Of a stretch of 42,638 nt of DNA, positions 33,695-42,638 are shown piece by piece. The notes under the pieces were generated by a model. It saw only the letters and a list, made by a program, of their open reading frames with translations, was not told where the DNA came from and searched no databases. Numbering within the stretch: the stretch's first letter is position 1; each line of letters starts with the position of its first letter. The stretch covers positions 33,068-75,705 of the forward strand of contig JADMJT010000030.1 in the NCBI GenBank assembly GCA_018781585.1, read 5' to 3'. The position numbers and the translations under genes were made by a program. Source of the DNA: Burkholderiales bacterium (GTDB taxonomy: Bacteria; Pseudomonadota; Gammaproteobacteria; Burkholderiales; Thiobacteraceae).

Positions 33695-35155
33695 ATGACT
33701 ATCGGCAAAAAAATCATCGGCGGCTACATCGTCGTGCTGGCGCTGCTGGCGCTCGTGATGTTTATCGCCTTCTATTCGTTCGCCAGGATTCAAGCGACCT
33801 ACGACGGCTTCATCGACGTGGATGAACAACTGGTCGAGGGCGCCGGCAAGCTGCGCATCGAGCTGAACGACCAGATCGCCAACTACCGGGGCATTTTGCT
33901 CTATCCCGATCTCCTGAAAAGTTATCTGGAAGAATTACAGACCAACCGGCGCCGCTTCGGCGAGATCGTCGGAACCATGCGCCAGCTCGTTCGCAGCGCC
34001 GAAGGGCGCGGCATGCTGGAGGAGATCGCAGCCTTGCAGGCGAAGAACGAGCAGGCCCAGGATCGGGTCATCGAGCTGGCGCGGAGCGGAAAGCTCGCGG
34101 AGGCGCTGGCGCTGGGGATCAAGGAAGTACGCCCGCTCAACCGCGCCCAGGACGACAAGACAGAGCGCTTCCGCGAGCGGGAACAGAAGCTGATGGCGGA
34201 AGGACGTGCCGAGCTGGCGGCGACGGTCAATCTTCTCACGCTGGTAATATGGGGCACTTCGCTGCTCGCCCTGATCGTCGGCTTGAGCACCGGCTTCTTG
34301 CTCAGCCGCACCATCACCCGGCAACTCCGCGAGAGCATCACCCAGTTATCTTCCTCGTCCAGCGAAATTCTCGCCACCACCACGCAGGTGGCTGCGGGCG
34401 CGGCCGAGACCGCCACAGCGGTGAGCGAGACCACCGCCACCATCGAGGAAGTGAAGCAGACCGCCCAACTCGCGAGCCAGAAGGCGAAGTACGTTTCAGA
34501 AAGCGCGCAAAAGGTAGCACAGGTTTCCCAATCCGGCCGCAAGTCGGTGGACGACACGATCCAAGGCATGCAGCGGATTCAGGAGCAGATGGAATCCATC
34601 GCCGAGAGCATCGTGCGCCTGTCCGAGCAAAGCCAGGCCATCGGCGAAATCATCGCCACCGTCAATGATTTGGCCGAGCAATCGAACGTGCTGGCGGTGA
34701 ATGCCGCCATCGAGGCGGCCCGTGCCGGCGAACAAGGCAAGGGCTTCGCCGTGGTGGCGCAGGAAGTGAAGAGCCTGGCCGAGCAATCTAAGCAGGCCAC
34801 CACCCAGGTGCGCTCAATTCTGGGCGACATTCAGAAAGCCACCAGCGCCGCAGTACTCGCCACCGAGCAGGGCAATAAGGCGGTGGAGGCTGGGGTGAAG
34901 CAGACCGGCGAGACCGGCGAATCGATCCGATTGCTGGCCGAGAGCATCCATGAAGCAGCGCAGGCGGCGACCCAAATCGCGGCCTCAAGCCAGCAGCAGA
35001 TGGTGGGCATGGATCAGGTGGCGCTGGCGATGGAGAACATCAAGCAAGCAAGCATACAGAACGTCGCCGGCACCAAGCAGGCCGAGGTCGCCGCGCAAAA
35101 CTTGCATGAGTTGGGGCACAAACTGGGGGCGATGATCGGAAACAAGGCCGCATGA
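33695..35155 (+). CDS. Methyl-accepting chemotaxis-type receptor (WspA-like)
   Basis: This 486-residue inner-membrane receptor has transmembrane helices at about 8-28 and 180-203. They enclose a four-helix-bundle periplasmic domain (4HB_MCP type). The cytoplasmic hairpin has the conserved tip [20 protein letters not shown] and continues [20 protein letters not shown] canonical HAMP domain is not evident: the chain goes from [11 protein letters not shown] straight into signalling-domain heptads. No C-terminal CheR-tethering pentapeptide is seen. AAGGAG precedes the ATG. It is probably the sensor of the Wsp-like pathway, perhaps of surface contact as in Pseudomonas. Confidence 0.92.
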   Translation: MTIGKKIIGGYIVVLALLALVMFIAFYSFARIQATYDGFIDVDEQLVEGAGKLRIELNDQIANYRGILLYPDLLKSYLEELQTNRRRFGEIVGTMRQLVRSAEGRGMLEEIAALQAKNEQAQDRVIELARSGKLAEALALGIKEVRPLNRAQDDKTERFREREQKLMAEGRAELAATVNLLTLVIWGTSLLALIVGLSTGFLLSRTITRQLRESITQLSSSSSEILATTTQVAAGAAETATAVSETTATIEEVKQTAQLASQKAKYVSESAQKVAQVSQSGRKSVDDTIQGMQRIQEQMESIAESIVRLSEQSQAIGEIIATVNDLAEQSNVLAVNAAIEAARAGEQGKGFAVVAQEVKSLAEQSKQATTQVRSILGDIQKATSAAVLATEQGNKAVEAGVKQTGETGESIRLLAESIHEAAQAATQIAASSQQQMVGMDQVALAMENIKQASIQNVAGTKQAEVAAQNLHELGHKLGAMIGNKAA

Positions 35156-35202
35156 CGCGCTAGGTAATGTCTGGCGCACGATCCTGAAATCGGAACAAAA
35201 TT

Positions 35203-37512
35203 ATGGCGAAACAGAACGACGAATTCCAGAAAAGGCTGCTCGCGACATTTCGGATCGAGGCGGACGAACATCTCAGAGCGATGTCGTCGGGGCTGCTCGA
35301 ACTGGAAAAAACGCCGTCAGGCGATCATCGCGCGAAAATCGTCGAGCAGGTCTTCCGCGAAGCGCACAGCCTGAAAGGCGCCGCGCGGGCGGTGAGTCTC
35401 GCCGAAGTCGAAGCGGTGTGCCAAGCGCTGGAAAGCGTGTTCGCGGAGATGAAGCGCAACCGGCTTGCCGGCTCGCCGGCCTTATTCGACCTCCTGCACC
35501 AAGCGATCGGCGCGCTCGATAGGCTGGTCGATCCAAGTGCCGGGACGCCCTCCCCCCCATCCATGACCGCCATGCTGATACAGCGTCTCGACCATGCGTT
35601 GCAAGCACGGTTACACGAACCGGAACCCGCCGCGAAGACAAGGTTGCCGGAACAGTCGCCCGCTCACGCCGCGGATGCGCCCGCCGCGATGCGCGACATG
35701 CCTATTCCGTCCGCTAACCAGTCCTCCGAGACGATCAGAATCGCCACGACAAAACTCGACGCGGTGATGCGGCAGGTGGAGGAGTTGCTGTCGCCGCGCC
35801 TGGCATCGGCCCAGCGCGCCAAGGAATTGCGCGAGGCCGCCGCCGCGCTGACTGCTTGGAAGAAGGAGCGGGCGCAGATACAGCCCGCGTTGCGGCAGGT
35901 CGAGCAAGCGTTCGCGCGCAACAACAGCGCCAACGCTACCGCGCATGGGCGGCTGGCGTTGCCGAAGCTGCTCGAATACTTGGATGGCGAACAGCTCGCC
36001 ATGAAATCGCTCGATGATCGTCTGGCGCGGTTGAGAAAATCCGCCGATCATGATCAGCGCACGCTGGCCGGCATGACCGACGGCCTGCTGTGCGATGTGC
36101 GGGAAATGCACCTGCTGCCGTTCTCCTCGCTGATCGAAATTTTCCCGCGCTTCACCCGCGAGCTCGCGCGCGATCAGGGCAAGGAAGTGGCGTTGATGAT
36201 ACAAGGCGGCGAGATCGAAATCGACCGGCGGATTCTGGAAGAGATGAAGGATCCGCTGCTTCACATGCTGCGCAACTGCATCGATCACGGCATCGAAACG
36301 CCGGTGTTGCGCGCGGACAAGCATAAGCCGCCGCACGGAACGTGCGCCCTGGCGATTTCGCAGTTGGACAGCGGCAAAGTCGAGATTCTCGTTACCGACG
36401 ACGGGGCCGGCATCGACGCGGCCAAAGTAAAGGCGGCGGCCTGCAAACTCGGCCTCGTTTCCGCCGAGGAGACGGAGCGGCTGGAGGAATCGGCAGCGCT
36501 GGCGCTTATTTTCCAATCCGGCATCTCCACCAGCCCCATCATCACCGATGTTTCCGGACGCGGACTCGGGTTGGCCATCGTGCGCGAAAAAGTCGAGCGA
36601 TTGGGCGGTGCGATTGCGCTCGAATCGACCCCGGATGCCGGCACGTGCTTTAGGATCACGCTGCCGCTGACCTTGGCCACCTTTCGCGGCGTTCTGGTTC
36701 GTGCCGGCGAGCAGCTTTGCGTCATCCCCGCGGGCAGCGTCGAACGCGTGACGAGGGTCGCCCGCAAAGACATCCGCACCGTGGAGAACCGGGAAACGAT
36801 TCCGCTCGACGGACAGGCCGCCTCGCTGGTCTGGTTGACCGATGTGCTGGAAATGCCGCGCAAGCCAGGGGGCAGCGAATCGGCGGAGATGGCGCAGGCC
36901 GTCGTACTGGGGCTGGGCCCGGCGCACGTCGCATTCCGGGTGGACGAGATACTGGGCGAGCAGGAAATTCTGCTCAAGCCGCTCGGCCGCCAACTCGCGC
37001 GCGTGCGCAACGTCGCCGGCGCGTGCGTGCTGGAAACCGGCGACGTTGCGCCAGTGCTGAACGTGGCCGATCTGATGAAGTCGGCCGTGAAGCAGGCGAC
37101 GACGCCGCGCGCGGCCATTGCCGCGCAACTACCCGCGGATGCGGCCAAGCCATCCATCCTGGTCGTGGAGGACTCGATCACCTCGCGCGCGCTGCTCAAG
37201 AACATCCTGGAGTCGGCGGGTTATCGCGTCACCACCGCGGTGGACGGCATCGACGCCTACACCGCGCTCAAGACCGCGACCTTCGACCTAGTCGTCTCTG
37301 ACGTGGAGATGCCGCGCATGGACGGCTTCGATCTCACGGCCAAGGTGCGCGCCGACAAGCAACTCGCCGAGCTGCCGGTGGTGCTGGTCACGGCGCTCGA
37401 ATCGCGCGAGCACCGCGAGCGCGGCATCGATGCCGGCGCCAATGCCTATATCGTGAAAAGCAGTTTCGATCAGAGCAACCTGCTGGAGACCGTTCAGCGT
37501 CTGATCGATTGA
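35203..37512 (+). CDS. Hybrid CheA histidine kinase-response regulator (WspE-like)
   Basis: This 769-residue kinase has domains in order. The Hpt domain with phospho-His55 (REAHSLKGAAR) is followed by a linker with coiled-coil segments, dimerisation helices, and an HATPase domain with N box MLRNCIDHGIE (355-365), VTDDGAGID and GRGLGLAIV (452-460). A CheW-like regulatory domain (about 485-640) precedes a receiver with phospho-Asp700 (VVSDVEMPRMDG). CheA-REC is the architecture of WspE. It should phosphorylate its own receiver, CheB and the output protein's receiver. Only a weak GGAA ribosome site precedes ATG 35203. Confidence 0.95.
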   Translation: MAKQNDEFQKRLLATFRIEADEHLRAMSSGLLELEKTPSGDHRAKIVEQVFREAHSLKGAARAVSLAEVEAVCQALESVFAEMKRNRLAGSPALFDLLHQAIGALDRLVDPSAGTPSPPSMTAMLIQRLDHALQARLHEPEPAAKTRLPEQSPAHAADAPAAMRDMPIPSANQSSETIRIATTKLDAVMRQVEELLSPRLASAQRAKELREAAAALTAWKKERAQIQPALRQVEQAFARNNSANATAHGRLALPKLLEYLDGEQLAMKSLDDRLARLRKSADHDQRTLAGMTDGLLCDVREMHLLPFSSLIEIFPRFTRELARDQGKEVALMIQGGEIEIDRRILEEMKDPLLHMLRNCIDHGIETPVLRADKHKPPHGTCALAISQLDSGKVEILVTDDGAGIDAAKVKAAACKLGLVSAEETERLEESAALALIFQSGISTSPIITDVSGRGLGLAIVREKVERLGGAIALESTPDAGTCFRITLPLTLATFRGVLVRAGEQLCVIPAGSVERVTRVARKDIRTVENRETIPLDGQAASLVWLTDVLEMPRKPGGSESAEMAQAVVLGLGPAHVAFRVDEILGEQEILLKPLGRQLARVRNVAGACVLETGDVAPVLNVADLMKSAVKQATTPRAAIAAQLPADAAKPSILVVEDSITSRALLKNILESAGYRVTTAVDGIDAYTALKTATFDLVVSDVEMPRMDGFDLTAKVRADKQLAELPVVLVTALESREHRERGIDAGANAYIVKSSFDQSNLLETVQRLID

Positions 37513-37594
37513 GATTTATAAATATTTCGGTGCGCAGTGAATCGATAACCGGTCAAATGTTTGGGCAATGATCCATTAAAAGAAAGGCGTTTTC

Positions 37595-38656
37595 TTGATC
37601 AAGGTTCTAGTCGTGGAGGATTCACCGGTGGTACGTGAACTCCTGGTTCATATCCTCAGCTCGGATCCCGACATCCAGGTGGTCGGCACGGCGCACGACG
37701 GTGCGCAAGCGCTCGATGCCGTAGCACGCTATCGCCCCGACGTGATCACGATGGACATCCACATGCCGCATATGAATGGCTTGGAAGCCACACGCCGGAT
37801 CATGGAAACGGATCCGACGCCCATTGTCATCGTGAGCGGAAGCGAGAATCTAGGGGAAGTGGTCACGACCTTCGATGCGATGGAGGCCGGCGCATTGGCC
37901 GTGCTGCCACGGCCGCCCGGCATGGCGCATGCGCAGCACGAAGCGATCGCCCGCGAATTGGTGCAAACGGTGAAACTGATGTCGGAAGTCAAAGTGGTAC
38001 GGCGTTGGCCGCGCGTGCGGCGCGAAGCGGCGCACGCGGCGGGGATGGGGCTTACGCACGAAACGGCGAAAATCCGGGTCGTGGCGATCGGCGCCTCGAC
38101 CGGCGGCCCCCCCGCGCTGCAAACCATCCTGGCGGGGTTGCCGAAGGATTTCCCAGCGCCGGTGTTGATCGTGCAACACATGGCGGCGGGTTTTATCGCA
38201 GGATTCGTCGAATGGCTTGCGCATTCGGCGAATCTGCCCGTTCATCTCGCCGCGAACGGTGAACCCATTCTGCCCGGCCATGCCTATGTGGCGCCCGACG
38301 GATTCCAGATGAAGGTGGCGCGCGGCGGAACAATCGCGCTGACGCGGGACGAGCCCGAAAATGGATTGCGCCCGTCGGTTTCCTATCTGTTTCGCTCGAT
38401 CGCCGAAACCTACGGTTGCGACGCCATCGCCGGCCTGCTTACCGGCATGGGCCGCGACGGCGCGGAGGAATTGCGGCGATTGAAGGAACGCGGGGCGGTG
38501 ACCTTTGCGCAAGACAAGGATAGTTCCGTTGTGCACGGTATGCCAGGCGAGGCGATCAAGCTCGATGCGGCGATGTTCATTCTTCCGCCGGACAAAATCG
38601 CGGCGGTGTTGACCAATATGGCAAATAATAGAAACAAAAAGGAGTTCAGCCAATGA
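37595..38656 (+). CDS. CheB methylesterase response regulator (WspF-like)
   Basis: This 353-residue enzyme removes receptor methyl groups when phosphorylated. The receiver (1-125) has phospho-Asp54 (ITMDIHMPHMNG); the esterase domain has the triad Ser168 (GASTGG), His195 (VQHM) and Asp288 (GMGRDG). The start is TTG 37595 with AAAGG upstream, giving MIKVLVVEDS. Its stop overlaps the next start (ATGA, 38653-38656), so it is coupled to the output protein gene. In Wsp, loss of WspF locks the pathway on; the same adaptation role is inferred here. Confidence 0.95.
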   Translation: MIKVLVVEDSPVVRELLVHILSSDPDIQVVGTAHDGAQALDAVARYRPDVITMDIHMPHMNGLEATRRIMETDPTPIVIVSGSENLGEVVTTFDAMEAGALAVLPRPPGMAHAQHEAIARELVQTVKLMSEVKVVRRWPRVRREAAHAAGMGLTHETAKIRVVAIGASTGGPPALQTILAGLPKDFPAPVLIVQHMAAGFIAGFVEWLAHSANLPVHLAANGEPILPGHAYVAPDGFQMKVARGGTIALTRDEPENGLRPSVSYLFRSIAETYGCDAIAGLLTGMGRDGAEELRRLKERGAVTFAQDKDSSVVHGMPGEAIKLDAAMFILPPDKIAAVLTNMANNRNKKEFSQ

Positions 38657-41600
38657 AAGCAAGAAAAAAAGAAAGTAAGTGCATCGAAATTCTCATCGCC
38701 GAGGATAGTCCGACTCAGGCGGAACAATTACGCTTCCTGCTCGAGGAGCACGGTTACGGCGTTGTCACAGCTGGCAATGGCAAGGAGGCCCTGATGGCCG
38801 CGGTAGCGCACAAACCCACCTTGGTCATTAGCGACATCGTGATGCCTGAGATGAACGGCTACGAACTGTGTAAGGCAATCAAGTCCCACGAAAAATTGAA
38901 GGATGTCCCCGTCATCCTAGTGACCACGCTCTCCGATCCCAGTGATGTGATCAGCGGACTGGCATGCGGCGCCGACAATTTCATCCGCAAACCGTACGAA
39001 GTACGCTATTTGTTGTCGCGCATCGAATATCTGCTGATGAACATCGAACTGCGCAAGAACCAGAAGATGCAGATGGGCGTGGAGATCGACTTGGGCGGCC
39101 AGAAACATTTCATCACCTCCGAACGGCAACAGATTCTGGATCTGCTGATTTCGACGTACGAACAAGCCGTCCAAGTCAACAACGAGTTACAACTGCGGGA
39201 AAAGGAACTGGCGCACTCCAACCAAGTGCTCAATGGGCTGTATCGCATTGCCGATGGGCTGAATCAAGTTTCCACCGAACACCAGGTGGCGGAAACGGCG
39301 CTGGATCGCGCATTGGAACTGCCCGGGATTCAGGCGGGCTGGATATTCCTGCGCGAAGGCAAGTCCGGCTGCAAGCTCGCCGCCGCGCGCAACCTGCCGC
39401 CGGCGCTGGAACAGAAAGACGCGTTCGATGGGGAATGTCTGTGCCGCCGCAAGCTGGCTGCCGGCGATCTCGATTCGGCGACGAATATCCTCGAATGCGA
39501 ACGGCTCGCCACTGCGACGGGCGACACGAGCGGGCTGCGCTGCCACGCCAGCGTGCCGCTGTGGATCGGCGACCGCATGCTGGGCCTGATGAATCTGGTC
39601 GGGACGGGACAAGGACTGTTCGACGAAGAAGAACTGAAGGTGCTGTACGGCGTCGGCAATCAGGTAGCGGTGGCGCTGGAGCGGGCCAGGCTGTATGAAC
39701 GGATGGAACGATTGGTTGAGGAACGGACCGCCATCCTCGCGGCCGAGGTGGCGCAGCGCAAACACATCCAGGAAGAACAGGCGCGGCTCGTCGCCATCAT
39801 TGAAGCGACCCCCGACTTTATCGCTACCAGCGACCTCAAAGGCCACGTGCGCTACATCAATCAAGCGGGCCTGCGCTTGCTCGGATTTAGGCCCAATCAG
39901 GACCTCTCTGCACTGCGCATCGACGCAGGGTATGCACAGTGGGCGCTAAAACGGGTGCGCGAGCAGGGAATACCCTATGCGCTCAAGTATGGCGTGTGGA
40001 GCGGCGAGACCGCGTTTGCGCAATCGGATGGCCGGGAAATTCCCTTGTCGCAAGTCATTATCGCGCACCGCGGGGCTGGCGGAGCGGCCGAGTACCTATC
40101 GACCATCGCTCGCGACATTACACCCAGCAAGCGCGCCGAGGAGGCGCTGCGCGCGAGCGAAGCGCGTCTGCGCACCATCATCGAAGCGGATCCCGAGTGC
40201 GTGAAGATCGTGAACGCCGACCGGCGGCTGGTGCAAATGAACGCCGCAGGGCTCGCCATGATCGAAGCCGACAGCCTTGATAAGGTGCAGGGCAGCCTAA
40301 CAGAGGAACTGGTGGTGCCGGCGCAGCGCGAGTCCTACCGGGTGTTCGTCGACAGCATATTGAGCGGAAACCGTGGAGCCATCGAGTTCGAAATCATCGG
40401 GCTCAAAGGCGGGCGCCGCTGGCTCGACATCCACGCCGTGCCGCTGCCCAGCCAGAACGGCGGTCGCTCGCAGATGCTTGCCATCGCGCGCGATGTCACG
40501 CTACGCAAGGAGCAGGAAGCGCGGATCGTGCGCCTCAATCGGATTTACAGTGTGCTCAGCGGCATCAACACCACGATCGTGCGCGTGCGTGAGCCGCAGG
40601 AACTGTTCGAGACGGCGTGCCGCATCGCGGTGGAACACGGCGGTTTTACCTTCGCGTGGATCGGTATGCTCGACGCGGAAACGCGCAAGCTCGTGCCCTT
40701 GGCCAGAGCAGGCTGCGACGACGGCTATTTGTCGCAAATCAATTTATCCGCCGTGGAAGATGATCCCGGAAACTGCCGGCTGACGGCGGAGGCGATAATC
40801 CAGGTGAAGCCCGTCATCTGCAACGACATCGCTACGGACGAACGCATGGCGGCATGGCGCGACGAAGCCTTAAGCCGCGGTTATCGTTCTGCGGTTCTAT
40901 TCCCGCTCATACTGGAAGGACGGGCGATTGGCGTATTCGTGCTCTACGCACCGGAAGCGAATGTTTTCGACGACGAGGAAATGGCGCTGCTGACCGAGAT
41001 GGCCGGCGATATTTCCTTTGCCCTGGATCACCTCAAGAAAGAGGAGCGTCTCAATTATCTGGCTTACTTCGACGCCATTACCGACCTGCCGAACCGCGCG
41101 CTATTCCTGGATCGGGTCGAACAACGGATCAGTTCCGCACACCGCGATCAGGCGGTGTTTTCCGTCATCATGCTCGACCTCGAACGGTTCGGCAGCATCA
41201 ACGAATCGCTCGGCCGCCAAGCGGGAGACAGTCTATTGCGCCAGCTCGCGCAACGGCTGAAACAGGGGCTCAGCAAAACGGATATTCTGGCCCGGCTTTC
41301 AGCTGACTATTTCGGCATTGCCACTCGGCATGACGATAAAAGCACAAACATCGCTTATGTCTTGGAAAAGATTTTGTCCGAGATTCAGAATCAGCCGTTC
41401 CTGATCGACGGGCAGGAGCTGCGTATTTCGGCCAGGGCAGGGGTATCGTGTTATCCCACTGACGGCCAGGACACCGAGACCCTGTTACGCAACGCCGAGG
41501 CGGCGCTGAAAAAGACCAAGCTTTCCGGCGACAAATATCTGTTCTACACGCCCGAATTCAATGCGCGGGTCGCCGAAACGCTGAAGCTCGAAAACAAGCT

Positions 41601-42366
41601 GCGTCGGGCGTTGGAACAGGAACAGTTAGTGCTGCATTACCAACCAAAAATCGAACTTAAGAGCGGACAGATCAGTGGGCTGGAGGCGCTGATCCGTTGG
41701 AACGACCCCGAAACCGGTCTGGTACCGCCGCTGAAATTCATTCCCCTGCTCGAAGAAACTGGGATGATTCTCGATGCGGGCCGTTGGGCATTAGCGAAGG
41801 CGGTATCGGATTCCCGTACATGGCAAGCGAATGGTCTCCAATCCCCGAGGATTGCCGTCAATGTTTCGCCGATTCAGCTACGACAGAAAGATTTCGTCAG
41901 CATGGTAGCGCGTGTGATAAATGGCGGCGAAAACGCGGCGGTCAAGCTGGAGCTCGAGATTACCGAGAGCCTCATCATGCAAGATATAGGGGCCAATATC
42001 CAAAAGCTCCGGGGCATTCGAGAGATGGGCATCGAGGTCGCGATCGACGATTTCGGCACCGGCTACTCCTCGCTCAGCTATATCGCCAAGCTGCCTGTCA
42101 ACGTCTTGAAGATCGACCGGGCGTTCATCATCAACATGGTGAACAACGCCGATGATCTAAGCATCGTCTCCACCATCATTTCTCTGGCGCATTCCCTGAA
42201 TCTGCGGGTGATTGCAGAAGGGGTGGAGACCGAGGAACAGGCGAATCTGCTGCGGCTGCTCAAGTGCAATGAGATTCAGGGATACTTGTTCAGCCCCGCG
42301 GTTCCGGCGGAGGAAATCGAGGTTTTCCTGCGAGAGAAAAAAGCACTGGGAAAGCAACCGGGATAA
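38653..42366 (+). CDS. REC-GAF-PAS-PAS-GAF protein with degenerate GGDEF and intact EAL domain
   Basis: This 1237-residue output regulator has a receiver at 11-130 (phospho-Asp61, VISDIVMPEMNG), then coiled coil, GAF (about 195-345), a second coiled coil, PAS (about 375-495), PAS (about 500-625) and GAF (about 635-790). The GGDEF-like domain (about 800-965) has its signature degraded to SADYF (883-887), and LDLERF in place of the metal-binding strand. The EAL domain (about 975-1230) keeps EAL (1011-1013), NVSPIQL, EITES, DDFGTGYSS, KIDRAF, AEGVET and QGYLFSPA. It should therefore hydrolyse c-di-GMP rather than make it. It occupies the position of WspR and is coupled to CheB by a four-base overlap. 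Confidence 0.92.
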   Translation: MKARKKESKCIEILIAEDSPTQAEQLRFLLEEHGYGVVTAGNGKEALMAAVAHKPTLVISDIVMPEMNGYELCKAIKSHEKLKDVPVILVTTLSDPSDVISGLACGADNFIRKPYEVRYLLSRIEYLLMNIELRKNQKMQMGVEIDLGGQKHFITSERQQILDLLISTYEQAVQVNNELQLREKELAHSNQVLNGLYRIADGLNQVSTEHQVAETALDRALELPGIQAGWIFLREGKSGCKLAAARNLPPALEQKDAFDGECLCRRKLAAGDLDSATNILECERLATATGDTSGLRCHASVPLWIGDRMLGLMNLVGTGQGLFDEEELKVLYGVGNQVAVALERARLYERMERLVEERTAILAAEVAQRKHIQEEQARLVAIIEATPDFIATSDLKGHVRYINQAGLRLLGFRPNQDLSALRIDAGYAQWALKRVREQGIPYALKYGVWSGETAFAQSDGREIPLSQVIIAHRGAGGAAEYLSTIARDITPSKRAEEALRASEARLRTIIEADPECVKIVNADRRLVQMNAAGLAMIEADSLDKVQGSLTEELVVPAQRESYRVFVDSILSGNRGAIEFEIIGLKGGRRWLDIHAVPLPSQNGGRSQMLAIARDVTLRKEQEARIVRLNRIYSVLSGINTTIVRVREPQELFETACRIAVEHGGFTFAWIGMLDAETRKLVPLARAGCDDGYLSQINLSAVEDDPGNCRLTAEAIIQVKPVICNDIATDERMAAWRDEALSRGYRSAVLFPLILEGRAIGVFVLYAPEANVFDDEEMALLTEMAGDISFALDHLKKEERLNYLAYFDAITDLPNRALFLDRVEQRISSAHRDQAVFSVIMLDLERFGSINESLGRQAGDSLLRQLAQRLKQGLSKTDILARLSADYFGIATRHDDKSTNIAYVLEKILSEIQNQPFLIDGQELRISARAGVSCYPTDGQDTETLLRNAEAALKKTKLSGDKYLFYTPEFNARVAETLKLENKLRRALEQEQLVLHYQPKIELKSGQISGLEALIRWNDPETGLVPPLKFIPLLEETGMILDAGRWALAKAVSDSRTWQANGLQSPRIAVNVSPIQLRQKDFVSMVARVINGGENAAVKLELEITESLIMQDIGANIQKLRGIREMGIEVAIDDFGTGYSSLSYIAKLPVNVLKIDRAFIINMVNNADDLSIVSTIISLAHSLNLRVIAEGVETEEQANLLRLLKCNEIQGYLFSPAVPAEEIEVFLREKKALGKQPG

Positions 42367-42516
42367 AATTCGCCTGCCTGACCGCCGCCCTTTCTCCTGC
42401 TGTTGCTGCTATCGATCACTTTAAGTCCGTCGACAATACCTGGCCACCAAGCGGAAAAGAGGTGCCGCGCGAGTTGGATCCGGGGTGCCGCTAAACTTAT
42501 TGGGGATTGGTACGCC

Positions 42517-42566
42517 ATAGCGCACTTGCTTCCAGCCGCCATGCAAGCAGGATGCTTGCACTACAT
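42517..42566. repeat. Dispersed palindromic (REP-like) repeat, copy 2
   Basis: The core 42529-42559 matches 16552-16582 in 30 of 31 bases. The second hairpin GCAAGCA-GGA-TGCTTGC (42543-42559) is intact, while the first (GCCGGC stem in copy 1) has decayed. It follows the last gene of the chemosensory cluster by about 150 bases. Confidence 0.78.
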
Positions 42567-42590
42567 ACGTAAACTTACCTTATCCCTTGA

Positions 42591-42610
42591 CTCCGTACTG
42601 CGGTACGGGG
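42591..42610. terminator. Possible terminator hairpin
   Basis: CTCCGTAC (42591-42598) and GTACGGGG (42603-42610) form an 8-bp stem, with one G-T pair, around TGCG, followed by TTTAT. The T run is short, so termination is uncertain. No gene is seen in 42367-42638. Confidence 0.35.
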
Positions 42611-42638
42611 TTTATGCTTCGTGTCATTAGCCAAATGA

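Noticed and set aside
42403-42630. 75-codon frame at the right end
   Set aside because: It runs through the dispersed palindromic repeat and has no ribosome site or recognisable domain.

Overview
The window looks like a betaproteobacterial chromosome segment, probably from the Nitrosomonadales/Gallionellales side. It is GC-rich with a grpE-dnaK-dnaJ block under sigma-32 promoters. Its lexA-umuD-umuC operon is preceded by two GAAC-N4-GTTC palindromes, the noncanonical LexA motif I know from Sideroxydans, Gallionella and relatives. The taxonomic placement is inference.

Layout. 1-1020: a truncated gene end, a small membrane protein and a vapBC toxin-antitoxin pair. 1087-5812: an AraC/O6-alkylguanine methyltransferase fusion divergent from grpE-dnaK-dnaJ; both grpE and dnaK have near-perfect sigma-32 promoters, and a 7-bp hairpin buries the grpE Shine-Dalgarno. 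5835-8206: coupled queD-ppa, a radical SAM protein and an XRE regulator, the last two separated by a convergent terminator. 8404-12509: an RhlE-type helicase behind a long structured leader, then lexA-umuDC. 12615-16526: a copper-handling operon (Cys/His-rich small protein, CusF-like protein, TolC-like lipoprotein, Tat-exported multicopper oxidase) ending in a cupredoxin remnant. 16604-23211: a complete RND tripartite efflux operon and its divergent TetR regulator. A second cupredoxin remnant lies beyond it.

23329-29055 is a 5.7-kb element with IS21-like multiple terminal repeats (23-bp period, inward-facing at both ends) and a 7-bp direct repeat AGCTTGA outside the ends. It contains no transposase. 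Its main cargo is a 1633-residue Mrr-like nuclease-NACHT-helical-repeat protein, the architecture of an antiphage NLR-like (Avs/bNACHT) sensor.

29334-42366 is a Wsp-type chemosensory cluster: CheW, CheR-TPR, CheW, MCP, CheA-REC, CheB, and a large output protein. Two features set it apart. A complete quorum-sensing pair (luxR and luxI, convergent and overlapping by 221 bp, with a textbook lux box) sits between the CheR and the second CheW. The output protein is not a WspR-type cyclase: it is REC-GAF-PAS-PAS-GAF with a degenerate GGDEF (SADYF) and an intact EAL domain. The inferred logic is a surface or envelope signal, wired to population density, that acts by lowering c-di-GMP. The window ends with a dispersed palindromic repeat that also occurs at 16541.
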